Shown here in pieces: positions 46,548 to 58,262 of a stretch of DNA of 64,000 nt. Source of the stretch: Cepaea nemoralis (Eukaryota; Mollusca; Gastropoda; Stylommatophora; Helicidae); the NCBI GenBank assembly GCA_014155875.1, contig JACEFZ010026849.1, forward strand, positions 233,501-297,500. Direction: 5' to 3'. The notes beneath the pieces are model-generated. The model was not told where the DNA came from and ran no database searches. It saw only the letters and a list, made by a program, of their open reading frames with translations. Both the position numbers and the translations under genes were made by a program. How positions within the stretch are numbered: position 1 is the stretch's first letter; every line of letters begins with the position of its first letter.

Positions 46548-47238
46548 TGTCATGTAGTAAATGACAGTGAGGCAGGCAATTGATGAGTTAGCGCATCAAA
46601 GAAGAAGATAACGGGTGTCACAAATGGTGAACATTGTGACACCAACATTGAACGCAATTGAGACGTCATAGGATGACGTCACCTAACACCGTAACGGCTT
46701 AAGCTTTAGTTTGGTGATCCAGCAAGGACAAGCTAGGACGTGCTTCAACACCACACAGAATACCGGCCTTTATGATGTTGCCAATCCTCAGTGTCCACAT
46801 GAAGTCGCTCTAGGTGTGTCCGGCAATTGACTACAGGTACTCCTGGCTAGCCTGAGGCCACGGTCGCTGGCATATATCGTATTCCCTATATGACAGTGGA
46901 AGGTAGGCGTTTGTTGTACATTCATTATCATGGCAGGTGGCCCGCTTGGTGCCCAAATATCCACACAGTCTAGATAGATGAATAGCGATGGAGAAGCAAG
47001 AGCGAAAGTGCAGTGCGAAAGACTCAAGACTGGATGCGCTCACTCGCTCACGTTTGCTGTTGAAGTTGCCTGCGATAAATTATATTTCAGTTCACTCAAA
47101 AGACTTTGTTGTTGGATGTATGTTGGAGTCAGCAGAGTGAGGCCGTCCTACATGTGATTGTACCATTTAGCTCTAGCAGTTAAACGTCAGGTCAATATCA
47201 TTGTAGAGGAAGCAGGGATCAGCGTTTAACTCATGACA
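46548..47238. mobile_element. Solo LTR (probable), 691 bp
   Basis: The inserted DNA begins TGTCATG and ends CATGACA, the TG...CA layout of long terminal repeats. It is flanked by a 5-bp duplication ACCCC (46543-46547 and 47239-47243). The uninterrupted target, GTGACCCCTGCTCTAAGG, is visible at 40745-40762. No coding capacity. A TTCAGTTCACTC initiator-like word lies near 47086-47097, after an AAATTATAT stretch. A non-autonomous DNA transposon with a 7-bp inverted terminus is the alternative. Confidence 0.7.
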
Positions 47239-47906
47239 ACCCCTGCTCTAAGGCATTGATCATTTCTACTGTGGTGTTATTTGTACCCGGGGTCTTGCCA
47301 GTTTTCATATGGTTAAGAGCATTCTGAACTTCCATCTTCAACATTGATGGTCATTCATTATTATTCTGATGATCATATTGTTCTTCTCTTGTATCATCAT
47401 AAAGGTCTTTCACATAATCTGACCACGCATGTAAAATCTGATTGTTTTCTATTATGATTTTGCCATCTTTGGTTTTTAGGCAACCCGTTGATGTGTGTGT
47501 TCTTTTGGTAGTGATGTCATTAATTCTTTTGTGCATTAATATGGTATTCCGGGTGTTGTGTTGGTGATCAATGTCCTTGCAATTTTCCTCAAGTCATGTT
47601 TCTTTTGCCTCTTTGCATAGCTTCCTAATTTTCCTATGAATCTCTTCATATGTCTCCTTGTTATTTTTGTTATTTCTTCTTGCTTCCATGAGTTTTAAGA
47701 TGTCTTCCGTCATCCATTTCTTGCGTCCTATTATCTTTATTTTGGGGATGGATTTTTCTGCATCTTGGTTGACTGATTTCTTTAACATTTCCCATTGGTC
47801 ACTGACGTCTTGAAATAATATTTCCATATCGGACAATGCATCGAATCTGTTTTTTACCTCTACGTTGAATTTATCTTTTATTTCCTCACTCTTCTGTGCT
47901 TGTAGA

Positions 47907-48725
47907 TCAAATTTTGTGTTTCTTGACTTTTTTAAATTTTATATGTAAATTGCTTAAGATTAATCTATGGTCACTGTAGCAGTTTGCGCTTGGTATAGTT
48001 TTTGCGACTTTTAAGACTTTTCGAAATCTTCTGTTGATGAGGACGTAATCAATCTGATTTCTAATCTTATAATCAGGACTCCTCCATGTCCATAATCTCA
48101 TTGGGTGCTGTTGAAACCAGGTGTTTCCAATAATCAAATCTTCCTCTTTTGCCCACTGTACTAGTCTGCAATCTCTTTCATTCTGTTCCCCTAGTCCATA
48201 CTTGTCCACTATGCATCCGTCCTGTTGATTTCCAACTTTGGCATTCAAGTCACCCATTATGATAGTTACTTCAGAATTCTTGCATTTCTTGAAGGCTTTC
48301 TCTAAATCACTATAAAATTCATCGATGCTGTCATTACTACTGTCTGCTGTTGATGCATAAACTTGTATGGCGTTGACATCAAAAGGTCTTCCACTCAACT
48401 TCACCAGTAACACTCTGTCTGATACAGTCCAATATCCTTTGATCGACTTTTCTCTCTCTGTATCCATTATAATTGCTACTCCTCGCTGCTGTTTCTCTTC
48501 ATCATAATAGATTATTCTATATTCCTCAGATGTCATAATGCCCATTCCTGTCCATCTGGTCTCACGTACACCCAACAGGTTAATATTTAATCTTCTCATT
48601 TCATTCTTAATGTTATCAAATTTCCCATTCCCACTCATAGTTCTTACATTCCAAGTTCCTACTTTCAATGTTGATATTCTTTTGCACTCAGTCTCCTGAT
48701 GACGGTCTGGAGTCACCTGGTGCAC
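47907..48725 (-). CDS. AP-type LINE endonuclease, CFDP2-like (272 aa)
   Basis: Same length as the 20389-21207 copy and open throughout. It keeps GTWNVRTM, GVRETRW, IIMGDLNAKVG, NQIDYVLINRR and YSDHRLILSN. Private changes include IIYYDEEKQQ for IIYSDGEKQQ, VYASTADSSND for VYAPTADSSDD and CIVDKYG for CIVGKYG. The Pro-to-Ser change in VQVYAPT alters a conserved position, so activity is doubtful. As in spacer 1, a stop after KVKKHKI separates it from the downstream linker. Confidence 0.85.
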   Translation of the reverse strand: MHQVTPDRHQETECKRISTLKVGTWNVRTMSGNGKFDNIKNEMRRLNINLLGVRETRWTGMGIMTSEEYRIIYYDEEKQQRGVAIIMDTEREKSIKGYWTVSDRVLLVKLSGRPFDVNAIQVYASTADSSNDSIDEFYSDLEKAFKKCKNSEVTIIMGDLNAKVGNQQDGCIVDKYGLGEQNERDCRLVQWAKEEDLIIGNTWFQQHPMRLWTWRSPDYKIRNQIDYVLINRRFRKVLKVAKTIPSANCYSDHRLILSNLHIKFKKVKKHKI

Positions 48726-48786
48726 ATGACTACCCCTACCGGGCGAGGCTGCTCCTATGGAGCACCCATTTACGCCGTTTCTCTGA

Positions 48787-49008
48787 TTATCGATAAGACT
48801 TCAGTACATGATATTCTTGGCATCTGTAAAGAAGGTAGTTTGCCACTGCTTTCCTTCCTAGCAGTGACCATACTGGTCGATGACCGTAGCCAATGTCTCC
48901 CAAAAAAGAGATCATCTGCCTTCCGTCGTGAAGCTGTGGAGACCATAACCTACAACTATCTGTCGGCTGCTCTTCAACTTCATCCACCACCTGCACCCAT
49001 GGCTTCAC
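48787..49008 (-). CDS. LINE-1 upstream small ORF (73 aa)
   Basis: Identical in sequence to the 28854-29075 frame. No recognised domain. Confidence 0.45.
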   Translation of the reverse strand: MKPWVQVVDEVEEQPTDSCRLWSPQLHDGRQMISFLGDIGYGHRPVWSLLGRKAVANYLLYRCQEYHVLKSYR

Positions 49009-49091
49009 GTAACCCTGATCGGGAGGCTAAACGGGTACTCCACCTTGCCTAAGGGTGTCCCATAGGCTAGCGGAGGGAAGGAGGCACCCAT

Positions 49092-49275
<184 letters not shown>

Positions 49276-49279
49276 TATT

Positions 49280-49443
49280 TGTTCAAATTGAATGAAATTT
49301 ACAAACATAAATGACATTTCCTCTAAACGTATTTATCAACGTAAACCCCATAGACTTCCAAGGTCTTTCGCCGTTAACGTAAGTAAATTTTCTTTAAATT
49401 GTGGGTGGCCTTAAGAGGCCAGTAAAAAAATGTTTCCCCACAG
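49280..49443 (-). pseudogene. Mariner-like transposase tail, degenerate (spacer 3')
   Basis: Copy of 29325-29480, with the same RRKTLEVYGVYVDKY-type ending on the minus strand. Confidence 0.45.
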
Positions 49444-49454
49444 AGGGGTAATCT

Positions 49455-49718
49455 TCTTCTTCTTCTTCTTCAGCATTCCGAGCCATTGAGGTTCTTTGCT
49501 GCAAATACAATCTGTCTCCATTCGTCTCTCTGGTGGACCTTCTCTTGCCAGTCGTTGATTCCAAGTGCTTGTAGGTCTGTGTGTATATTATCTCTCCACC
49601 GCCTTCTTGGTCTACCTCGGGGTCTACGGTCATTTATTTCCTGAGTGTAAGCGAGTTTTGTTTCCCTATTATCTTCCATTCTTTCTATATGCCCCAGCCA
49701 TAATCTAATAATAATAAT
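49455..49718 (-). mobile_element. LINE-3 3' fragment with 11-bp target-site duplication
   Basis: 264 bp matching the 3' end of the LINE-3 at 61267-63836: MEDNRETKLAYTQEINDR, RPRGRPRRRWRDN, VHQRDEWRQIVFAAKNLNG, then a (GAA)n tail on the minus strand. Flanked by AGGGGTAATCT at 49444-49454 and 49719-49729. The empty site is present in spacer 2 near 29487. An (AAT)n filler lies at the 5' junction. Confidence 0.88.
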
Positions 49719-49729
49719 AGGGGTAATCT

Positions 49730-50028
49730 AACTATATAATTTTACAGACTATCATTAAAAGTACAGTTTTAAAAATTAAACATAAACGAAGAATTGAAAA
49801 AGTTGATTATAAAATGTAAGTACAAAAGGATTAAACAAACGTTGTATAAAAACTTTAATAGCTTTCTTCTTACAATTGCAAAAAATGACTGCGTTATTAA
49901 CTGCTTTATTTGTAAAATAAAAATAAAAGATTTTGATGTTAGTTAGAGGTATTGTAGCTAGGTATACTATTTTCTTTTTCAAGTTCTAGTAACCTCCCTT
50001 GTAACAATATTAGATGATTATGTCCCCC
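49730..50028. other. AT-rich spacer sequence, no gene seen
   Basis: Same as 21944-22234 and 29480-29805. Confidence 0.6.
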
Positions 50029-50110
50029 TACCAAGCGCAGACTTCTACTGCAACCATAGATTAATCTTAGGCAATTTACATATAAACTTAAAGAAAGTCA
50101 AATATACCAA

Positions 50111-50361
50111 TTTTTTTTTTTTTTTTAGCATATCCTTTTTACAGGACTTAGCTGTCAACACCAGCATCTTTCAGCTGTATGTTGATCTCTTGGCAAGATT
50201 ACGCTCAGTAGTTTGCCATTGCTTTCTGAGCGGCCGGCTCAGTATCCCGCAAGTCACGAGCGGGGGTCGAACCGCCTCAGCTCTCGCTCCGCTACGAGAC
50301 TCTGCGTGATAAACGGGATTACAGAGAGAAAGTGTTGTAACCCCACAGCCAGAGAGACCGG
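50111..50361 (-). mobile_element. SINE-1 insertion, spacer 3'
   Basis: Duplicate of 29888-30137 (16-T run at 50111-50126), flanked by CAAATATACCAA at 50099-50110 and 50362-50373. Confidence 0.85.
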
Positions 50362-50471
50362 CAAATATACCAATAGAAACGCAAAATTTTCTCTACAGGC
50401 ACTGAAGAGTGAGTAGATAAAAGATAAATTCAACGTAGAGGTAAAGAACAGATTCGATGCATTGTCCGATA

Positions 50472-50957
50472 TTCATTCATTCAGTAGCATGTCCTTTGCA
50501 GAACCTCGCTCCCATAACAACCTTCCGGAAAGCTTCTCGATCACAAGCAAGATGTCCCGCGTCTGATAACCCATCTCGAGATCATCCGTCACATCCTGCA
50601 CCCATCTTCTCTTTGGCCTTCCTCTTCCTCTCTTCCCAGACATATACCCTTCCATTATTGTTCTCTCCAAACTTTCGTGACGTTTCAAGTGACCAAAATA
50701 CTTCAATTTTCTTTGTTTTATCGTCTTTAATAGCCATCCCTCCTCAATATTCAACTCTTGAAGTATGGATGCATTTGTTCTTTTCTTTACCCAAGATATT
50801 CTTAGAACTCGTCTATACCATTTATATTCAAAGGCGTTTATGCGCTGTTCAGCTTGTTTAGTAAGTGTCCATGTCTCACAGGCGTATATTGCAATGGGAA
50901 AGATGCATGCTCTTAAAAATCTAATTTTTGTAGTTCTGTCTGTCCCACTCAGCAGTG
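50472..50957 (-). mobile_element. LINE-4 3' fragment, spacer 3'
   Basis: Duplicate of 30248-30733, with the same 93-residue open frame at 50473-50754 and the same target deletion. Confidence 0.8.
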
Positions 50958-51420
50958 ACTAATTGAAAATATAAAAGAAATCAGTCAAGAAGCTGCACTA
51001 ACAACAATGATAATCCCAAAAATAAAGATAATAGGGCGCAAGAAATGGATGATGGAAGACATCTTAAAACTCATGGAAATAAGAAGAAATAACAAAACAA
51101 CAAGGAAATATACGAAGAGATTCACAAAAAAATTAGGAAGCTACTGCTATGCAAAGAGGCAAAAGAAACATGAAAATTGCCAGGAAATTGAAAACCAACA
51201 CAACACCTAGAATACCAAATTAATGCACACAAGAATTAATGACATCACTAACAAAAGAACACACACATAAACAGGTTGCCTAAAGACCAAAGATGGCAAA
51301 ATCATAATAGAAAAAGATCAGATTTTACATGCGTGGTCAGATTATGTGAAAGACCTTTATGATGATACAAGACAAGAACAATATGATCATCAGAATAATA
51401 ATGAAGGACCATCAATTTTG

Positions 51421-51706
51421 TTTGTCGGGGTGTTTTTCTTTTAGATATCTAGCAATTCCGCGGAGCCGGTCTCCCTGGCGAAGGTGTTAACGATTTTCTC
51501 CGTAATCCCGTATATCCACGTGTGGGGAAACAGCTGCACGAGATTCGGTAGGGAATCAGGTCGCGTTGGTTACTTACAGGGGTATCTGAGATTTTCGCTC
51601 AGTAAGCAATGCAAAATACTGTGCGTAATCTTGCAAAGACATCAACAACAGCGGTAAAATGCTGTTGTTGACTGCGATGTAAATAGGATATGCGGAAATA
51701 AAAAAA
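51421..51706 (+). mobile_element. SINE-1 (+), spacer 3'
   Basis: Copy of 31195-31479. Confidence 0.7.
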
Positions 51707-51737
51707 TTCCGCAGAATGCTTGAACATAAGTGTAGTG

Positions 51738-51802
51738 ATCAATCATGTTATTATGATATTTGAAATATTCTCTAAGCAAACGTAATTGCACCAGCATTTA
51801 GC

Positions 51803-51884
<82 letters not shown>
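51738..51884. repeat. Spacer block with (GA)n, spacer 3' copy 2
   Basis: Block lacking its left edge, as in spacer 2; (GA)n at 51805-51884. Confidence 0.88.
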
Positions 51885-51887
<3 letters not shown>

Positions 51888-51889
51888 GG

Positions 51890-52027
51890 AGGAAGAGTGG
51901 GGGAGGGGGGGAAACTATTTGTAATATTTGTCAACATAAGCCCCATAAGCTTGCACGGCCTTTCGCCAGTGCGAAAATAAGTGCATACAGGCCTTGATTG
52001 TGCCAGACCAGGTTTTGTCCTACTCAC
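51890..52027 (-). pseudogene. Mariner-like transposase C-terminal remnant (spacer 3')
   Basis: Copy of 23395-23520 and 31655-31790. Confidence 0.5.
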
Positions 52028-52208
52028 TTCGCCTATTAATCGTCATCTCTCTCATTCCTATCACCTTAGACCAGGGGTCACCAAACTACGGCCCGCGGGC
52101 CGGATCCGGCCCGCGACGTCATTTCATCCGGCCCGCCGTCGGTCCTCGAACTTGCTTGATATAACTATGAAACACGAGACGTTGTGATACAATTTAAATG
52201 TAAATATT

Positions 52209-53652
52209 CATCATCATCATCATCATCATCTTCCACTTCTGCCGTCAAGCGTCGTGGGGAAGAATAATTTGCGTTCCAGCGCCCGGTGGACGGCACTGGA
52301 TAGTGTCATTCCGTGTGGTTGTACAATGTCTCTGATGTCGTCAATCCATTTTCTTCTTGGACGTCCTCGTGGTCTCGTCGCAGATGATCTTTGATGTAAG
52401 GCCAGTGATGGTAGTTGCTGATGTTGCATTCTAACAACATGGCCAAACCACTTGATCTTCTGTCTTTCAATAAATGTGGCACAAGGTGTTGATCCCACAG
52501 TCTGTCTGATAGTAACATTTCTTACTCGGTCTCGGATTGTTAAGTTGGCAGCTCTCCTCAGGCATCTCATTTCGCAGGTGTTGATTTTGCGAAGGTGTAA
52601 TTTGGATAAAGTCCAGGTTTGAGATTGGTAGCATAGGGTTGGTGTGAATATGCTGTTTATTATCTGTCGTTTTGCGGACATGGGTATGTTTGGATGTTTC
52701 AGTAAGGGTGACAGTTGATATGTAAGTGCACTAGCTTTTTGACATCTGATTTCAATTTCTCTGTCTAATCTGCCATCTTCTGTGATCATACTTCCAAGGT
52801 ATTTGAATTCTTTAACTTGTTTCAGAGGTGTGTTATTTATCTGTATACTTAGTGGGCCTGGCGATCTGCTAACTTGCATTACTTCGGTTTTGGCTGTGTT
52901 TATACTCATATTGTATCTGCTGCAGGTTGAACTCAGATTAGTAATATGAGTTTGTAGTCTGCCCTCGTCGTTGTAAAACAGGCACTGATCATCTGCAAAT
53001 AGAAGTTCATTTATTCCCTGTGGGTCAGTTGTTTCATCTGGAGTAAAGAGTTCTAAATTTTCTGAATCTGGTCTGTCGAGACTTGCTTCTTTGGAAATTC
53101 TGTCCATGTAGATATTGAATAGCAGGGGAGAGAGCACACATCCCTGCCTCACTCCTGTATTGACTGTGAACATATCTGATATACCTTCCTGTGTTCTTAC
53201 TGCACTTTGGCTCGAGTGGTACATGGCTATGATGTTTTCTAGCAGTTGCCCTTCTATCCCATAGTCTTCAAGGATGGTCCATAATTTGTATCTGTCTACT
53301 CTATCAAAAGCCTTTTCCTGATCTACAAACACAATATTCTGCTGGTCACTATATTCAATAGTTTTTTCACAAATTTGTCTAAGTGTAAATAATGCATCAG
53401 TGCAACTTTTACCTTTCCGAAAACCGAATTGTGCTTTGCTTAACTGTTGTTCAACTATTGGTCTAGCTCTTTGTTCCAAAAGTTTTGCATACATTTTCCC
53501 TATATGGCTCAGGAGTGATATATCTCTGTATGTTTCGCACTCTCTCATATTGCCTTTCTTTTTCCATATTGGTAATATTATTGCCTGTTGCCAATCATCT
53601 GGGACTTTTCTTTCTTCCCATGCTATATTAAATAATGTAATGTAAAAAAAAT
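52209..53652 (-). mobile_element. LINE-2 insertion in hAT-1 copy D (5'-truncated)
   Basis: Same insertion as in copy C; AATGTAAATATT duplications at 52197-52208 and 53653-53664; (GAT)n 3' end. Confidence 0.88.
52226..53548 (-). CDS. LINE-2 reverse transcriptase (440 aa, 5'-truncated)
   Basis: Uninterrupted version of the copy C frame. It is preceded in the same frame by WEERKVPDDWQQAIILPIWK (to about 53628), so the Met at 53548 is internal and not a true start. Then SLLSHIGKMYAKLLEQRARP, FVDQEKAFDRV (motif A), GVRQGCVLSPLLFN (motif B), FADDQ (motif C) and a C-terminal RPRGRPRRKW stretch. The N-terminal endonuclease is missing, so it cannot retrotranspose on its own. Confidence 0.87.
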   Translation of the reverse strand: MRECETYRDISLLSHIGKMYAKLLEQRARPIVEQQLSKAQFGFRKGKSCTDALFTLRQICEKTIEYSDQQNIVFVDQEKAFDRVDRYKLWTILEDYGIEGQLLENIIAMYHSSQSAVRTQEGISDMFTVNTGVRQGCVLSPLLFNIYMDRISKEASLDRPDSENLELFTPDETTDPQGINELLFADDQCLFYNDEGRLQTHITNLSSTCSRYNMSINTAKTEVMQVSRSPGPLSIQINNTPLKQVKEFKYLGSMITEDGRLDREIEIRCQKASALTYQLSPLLKHPNIPMSAKRQIINSIFTPTLCYQSQTWTLSKLHLRKINTCEMRCLRRAANLTIRDRVRNVTIRQTVGSTPCATFIERQKIKWFGHVVRMQHQQLPSLALHQRSSATRPRGRPRRKWIDDIRDIVQPHGMTLSSAVHRALERKLFFPTTLDGRSGR

Positions 53653-54360
53653 AATGTAAATATTATGTTTAGAATAATAGGAGATCTTCACACGTGCGGA
53701 GACCTCCTGGCTGCACTCGGTTGTTTATTTAGGTGGCCCTATTTATAAATTTTGCGAACCTTATTATGAGATATATTCTATTACCAAATGAAGCCGTCTG
53801 CCGCGACTCTACAAGAGTATGGAGTAGCATATCCCTTATAACCTGGTTAAAAATGTATAGGATGCTGGGATGTTGTGTTGGTGTGCCTATAACAGCCCAG
53901 TAAAGCCATGTTCCCGCCACTTTGGCCTTGGAAACAACTTAGGCCGAAGAGATGCTGATGTCTAATTTTCAGCAGAGGGTTTGAACTTAAACCCCTGAGC
54001 CACTACCAAGTGGATAGGCACGGCCGAGCGTAGCCACTGTTTTTCCAGACCGCAGTTGAGAGGGTAGACAGGCCCTGTGAAGATCCAAAAGATCCAAGAG
54101 GATCTTGTTTGTGGATTGACGATTATCTGCTGTGGGGTGAGTTTTGAACGAACCTTCATAATTTAAATAGGAATATAGGAATATAATAGATATGTCTGTG
54201 CCTGAGAACAATAATGGAGGGATATATGCCTGGGAAGAGAGGAAGAGGAAGGCCAAAGAGAAGATGAGTGCAGGATGTGGCTGATGATCTCCAGATGGAT
54301 GTATCTGAAGTGGGAAATCTTGCTTATGATCGAGAGGTTTTCCGGAAGGTTGTTATGGGA

Positions 54361-57300
54361 AGGTTGTCATATATGTATACTTTAATATACTGCAGTATTA
54401 TTAGCGATTTCGCTGCTAACGGAGGACGCCTTTTTTTGGAAAATTCAAGGTCATCGGATCCGCGGACCGTTTCCTGTGGCCCGTGAGTGCAGTATACGAA
54501 AATAACCCTGTCGTGTTTCCTATTGGATAAATACGAAAATGTTTTTATGAAAATCGCGAATTACAACTTTAACGAGAGGTCAAAAGATTATTCTTCAGTC
54601 CTGCATGCTTGAAAGCTATTGTAAGTGAATTGTTTGAAGAATATTTTCCACTGTTTGACAAAGTTAAGGAAGTTTATAGTTTGGCTTGTTTATTGTCAAA
54701 GATAAGCTAATTTAACCTGCATTTTTTAGCTGCGCACTGCGCATTCAATTTTACATATAAATGTTGAGTTTCAACAATATTCGTTATGCAGAAGACATAG
54801 AATAAAAAAATTTTGTGAGCACGGTGGTGGTGTGTACTCTTATTAAATTCATAATGTCGGAAATGCGGCATATTGGATTGGTGTCTGCTTTTTTTAATAA
54901 ACAAGAAGATTTACAATCATCAAGTTAAACAAAATATCAATATACGTTTAAATTCTATTACATATTTATTTTGTTGCTTTATATTTATTGTATTTATTGT
55001 TCATCTTGCTACATGACTTAAAATTTATGAAAGTCAAGTCAGTTTTCAAACTTGTCCATCGTCCATTGCTAAAATTTAATTGACTGGTTCAGTTTTATTT
55101 GTATTGATAAATGTCTTATCAAGAGAATTATACTTTATTGTGCATTTATGAATGATGTGTCCATTTTTGCACACAACTATAGAGGTTCTAGCAAGATTCG
55201 TTATGCAGAGGTGTGGAGAAAAAAAATATATTGTGAGACCACCTGGTTACATCTTTACAATCGGGAAAATTCACAATGGCGGCATTCCAGCATATAATAT
55301 CACACTAGTGTCTGTTTTTATTGAAACACTGGAGATGTAGAATCATAATATACAAAATATCAAATAATTTCTACAGATAATTTGTGTTGTTGATTTAATA
55401 ATTTTTATTCATGTGACGTGGCGGAACCATTGTTGATTTGTCTGCCCACAGTTTGCAAGATGTCAACCAGAAGTTATAAAAGTGGAGCTCAAAAGAGGAA
55501 AAAGAAGCAGAGAGCTGAAGAAGAGCTTAGCAAGATAACAAAATTAGATAGTTTCTTAACAAAGATAGACAAGGTTCCTGATGAACCAAAAGCCTCTACC
55601 ACAGTGAGTCAGTCACAGGATATTCACCCTATTCCTGATACAGAGCCTGGTACATCTAGTTGTATAGAATCTACTTCAACGAATGAAGCAACAAATATTC
55701 AGATTAATAAACCAGAGAGTAGTACAAGCACAGAAGATTCAGCATCAAAAAACAAACAGAATGATGTTGGGGTATGGGGTGATTTAAGTAAAGATGAGAT
55801 TTTATACTGGATAGAAAAAGGTCCGTCAGAATGTCAGCACTCAAATGGTTCATTTGAAAAATCCAAGAAGCTTTTTGCAAACCAAGACAGATATTGCTCG
55901 AAAAGCTTGTTCTATCCCAAACGAGCTAATGGTGAAAATTATTACAGAGAATGGTTAGTATATTCGCCAGCATCTGGTCGTGTATACTGTTTCGTGTGTA
56001 AACTCTTTTCAAATTCTTCTACACCATTATCATCCGATGGATTTTGTGATTGGCGCAACACCTATTTAGTTCAAAGTCATGAAAACTCTGTAGACCATAG
56101 AACAGCTTCGGTAACATATCTTACAAGAAAACGTGGCTCAACAATTGACTGCCAGCTAGCAGAACAGATAAATAATAAACGGCAGTACTGGAAAAATGTT
56201 CTTGAACGAGTTGTGGCAGCCATAATTACTATGGCAGAGCGTGGTTTATCTTTCAGAGGAGATAAGAAAACATTTGGTTCTCCTCACAATGGCAATTTCC
56301 TTGGATTACTCGAACTTATAGCAAAATTTGATCCTTTTCTAGCAAGCCATATACAAAAATTTAGGGAATAAAGGATCAGGTGTCACATCTTATCTTTCTA
56401 AAACAATACGTGATGAATTTATCCAAATTATGGCACATAAAGTAAGAGACTCAATCTTGGATGATTTAAGAACTGTAGGGTACTTCAGTTTATCTGTAGA
56501 TTCCACTCCAGACCGGTCCCATATTGATCAGCTCACTGTTATTGTGAGGTATGTTTCACCAGATGATGGACTCCCTATTGAACGTTTTCTAACTTTCCTA
56601 GAGATGGGTAGCCACACAGGGGAAAGTATGGCTAAGATGGTGCACAACTACCTTACAAAAATGTGCAAAATAGATTTTAGTAAGTGTCGAGGCCAGTCTT
56701 ATGATAATGCTGCCAATATGACTGGCAAATACAAGGGTATGCAAGAAATAATATTGAAGATTAACAAGTATGCTATGTATATTCCATGTGCTGGTCATTC
56801 CCTGAATCTTGTTAGTAGATCAGCAGTAGACTGTTGTTTAGAGGCTGTAAACTTTTTTGGAATTGTTCAAGAAATATATAATTTCTTTTCATCATCTATA
56901 CATAGATGGGCAGTACTGTTGTCATTCTTCAAAGATGATTCAAAAGTTCCAAAGTCTTTGTCAAAGACTAGCTGGGAAGCACATTCAATGGCCACAAGTG
57001 CAATACTTGATAGTTATGATGGAATAATTTCTGCATTGCATCAGCTGCATATTGATACTACAGAGAAAGGCGAAACAAGAAATCAAGCCATAACCATTTT
57101 GAATAAAATAGAGGAGTTTGAATTTATGGTATTGTTATGTTTGTGGAGGTACTTGCTAGATGATTTTCACACGACTAGTCAATCACTGCAAGACCCCCAA
57201 GTTAGTCTAGACGTATGTAGGAAATTGTATGCTTCACTTTCGGATTTTGTTAACGGTTCCATGGATCTTTTCGATCATTTTGAAGAAGAAGCAAAGAAAA

Positions 57301-58262
57301 AATTGCCTGATGTTGACTACAAGAAAAGAAGATATAGAAGAAGGCATATCAATGATGATGAAGATAATGCTTTAGAGAACCTTGAGCCAAGAGACAAGTT
57401 CAGAATCAAAACATGTATACCTGTGATGGATGCATTAGAGTCAAGTCTGGCACAGAGGGCCTCAGTATACAATGATGCTGCAAACAAGTTTTCATTCTTA
57501 ACAAAACTAGAAGCTACAGAAGAAGATATTCATGAAGGAGTTAGTGCTTTATGCCAAACATATCCTGAAGATGTGGACATGAATCTTGTAGGAGAAGTCA
57601 AGCATTTTCATCAATATGTTAGACATAGTCAAGCCCATAGTTCAGCGGAACAAGATAGTCTGACACATCAGGATCTGTATAGGGTAATATTTAACGATCG
57701 TGTCCAATCAGCATTCCCTAATGTAGAAGCAATTTTGAGATTGTTTCTTAGTATGATGGTTGCAAATTGCTCTGGAGAAATATCTTTTTCTCAGCTGAAG
57801 AGGATAAAAAATGAATTTAGAACAACAATGACTCAAGATAAATTATGTTCCCTCAGTCTTATGTGCATAGAAAGCGACAAACTATGCAGTTTATCATTTG
57901 ATGATGTCATCAGTGACTTTGCTCTGGCAAAGGCAAGAAAGAAAATATTTTAGTTTAATATAATTCCTTAATTCTTATAACATGTTTCAAGAGATTAGAT
58001 AATAAGCCTTTGTAAATTGTGCCTTTTAAAAGAACTTTTGTTTCTTTTTACCAGAGCTTGCATTTCTAAGTTTGTTATAAATAAAAATGATTTTAAGTTA
58101 AAGATTTATTATTTCACTATCAATATACTTCTTAATTGTATTTCAGTTTAACCCTCTAGGTATCCGAAAATCATATTTGTCACTGACATAGAATATCTGG
58201 ACTTATACAGGGCCCCATATTTCAAATAGCTTAGGGCCTTATTAAGTCTAAATCCGGCCCTG
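54361..58262 (+). mobile_element. hAT-2 inside copy D, 5' end lost
   Basis: Collinear with 34124-38027; same abrupt 5' junction and same 3' terminus (CCGGCCCTG). Confidence 0.8.
55460..57953 (+). pseudogene. hAT-2 transposase, ZMYM1-like (copy D, one frameshift)
   Basis: Best-preserved copy. Frame 1 (55460-56371) holds the basic N-terminus, the TTF-type zinc finger and the DUF4371-like start. Frame 2 (56430-57953 as called from Met, open from about 56355) holds the catalytic and dimerisation regions through to the natural stop. Only the shared one-base deficit after FLASHIQK, in a run of five A at about 56355-56359, separates them. The total would be about 830 residues, a normal length for ZMYM1-like hAT transposases. 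Confidence 0.88.

Larger units (their letters stand above)
43826..46549 (+). mobile_element. hAT-1 copy C' (3' half)
   Basis: Continues from the hAT-2 3' end through the LINE-4 tail end, the transposase pseudogene and the SINE-1 to the hAT-1 3' terminus. The terminal ACCCCTG is split by an LTR-like insertion at 46548. Confidence 0.87.
47244..49091 (-). mobile_element. LINE-1, 5' portion, spacer 3'
   Basis: Complete copy of the LINE-1 segment: linker (47351-47836), intact endonuclease (47907-48725) and upstream ORF (48787-49008). Offset from spacer 2 is about 19.93 kb. Confidence 0.85.
50029..51420 (+). mobile_element. LINE-1 linker segment, inverted (+), spacer 3' (interrupted)
   Basis: Matches 29806-31194, including the same SINE-1 and LINE-4 insertions, which therefore predate the 20.2-kb duplication. 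Confidence 0.85.

Noticed and set aside
46548..47238. hAT or Ginger-type MITE in place of a solo LTR
   Set aside because: The 5-bp duplication and TG...CA ends fit an LTR better than an 8-bp hAT duplication; a Ginger-like element is not fully excluded.
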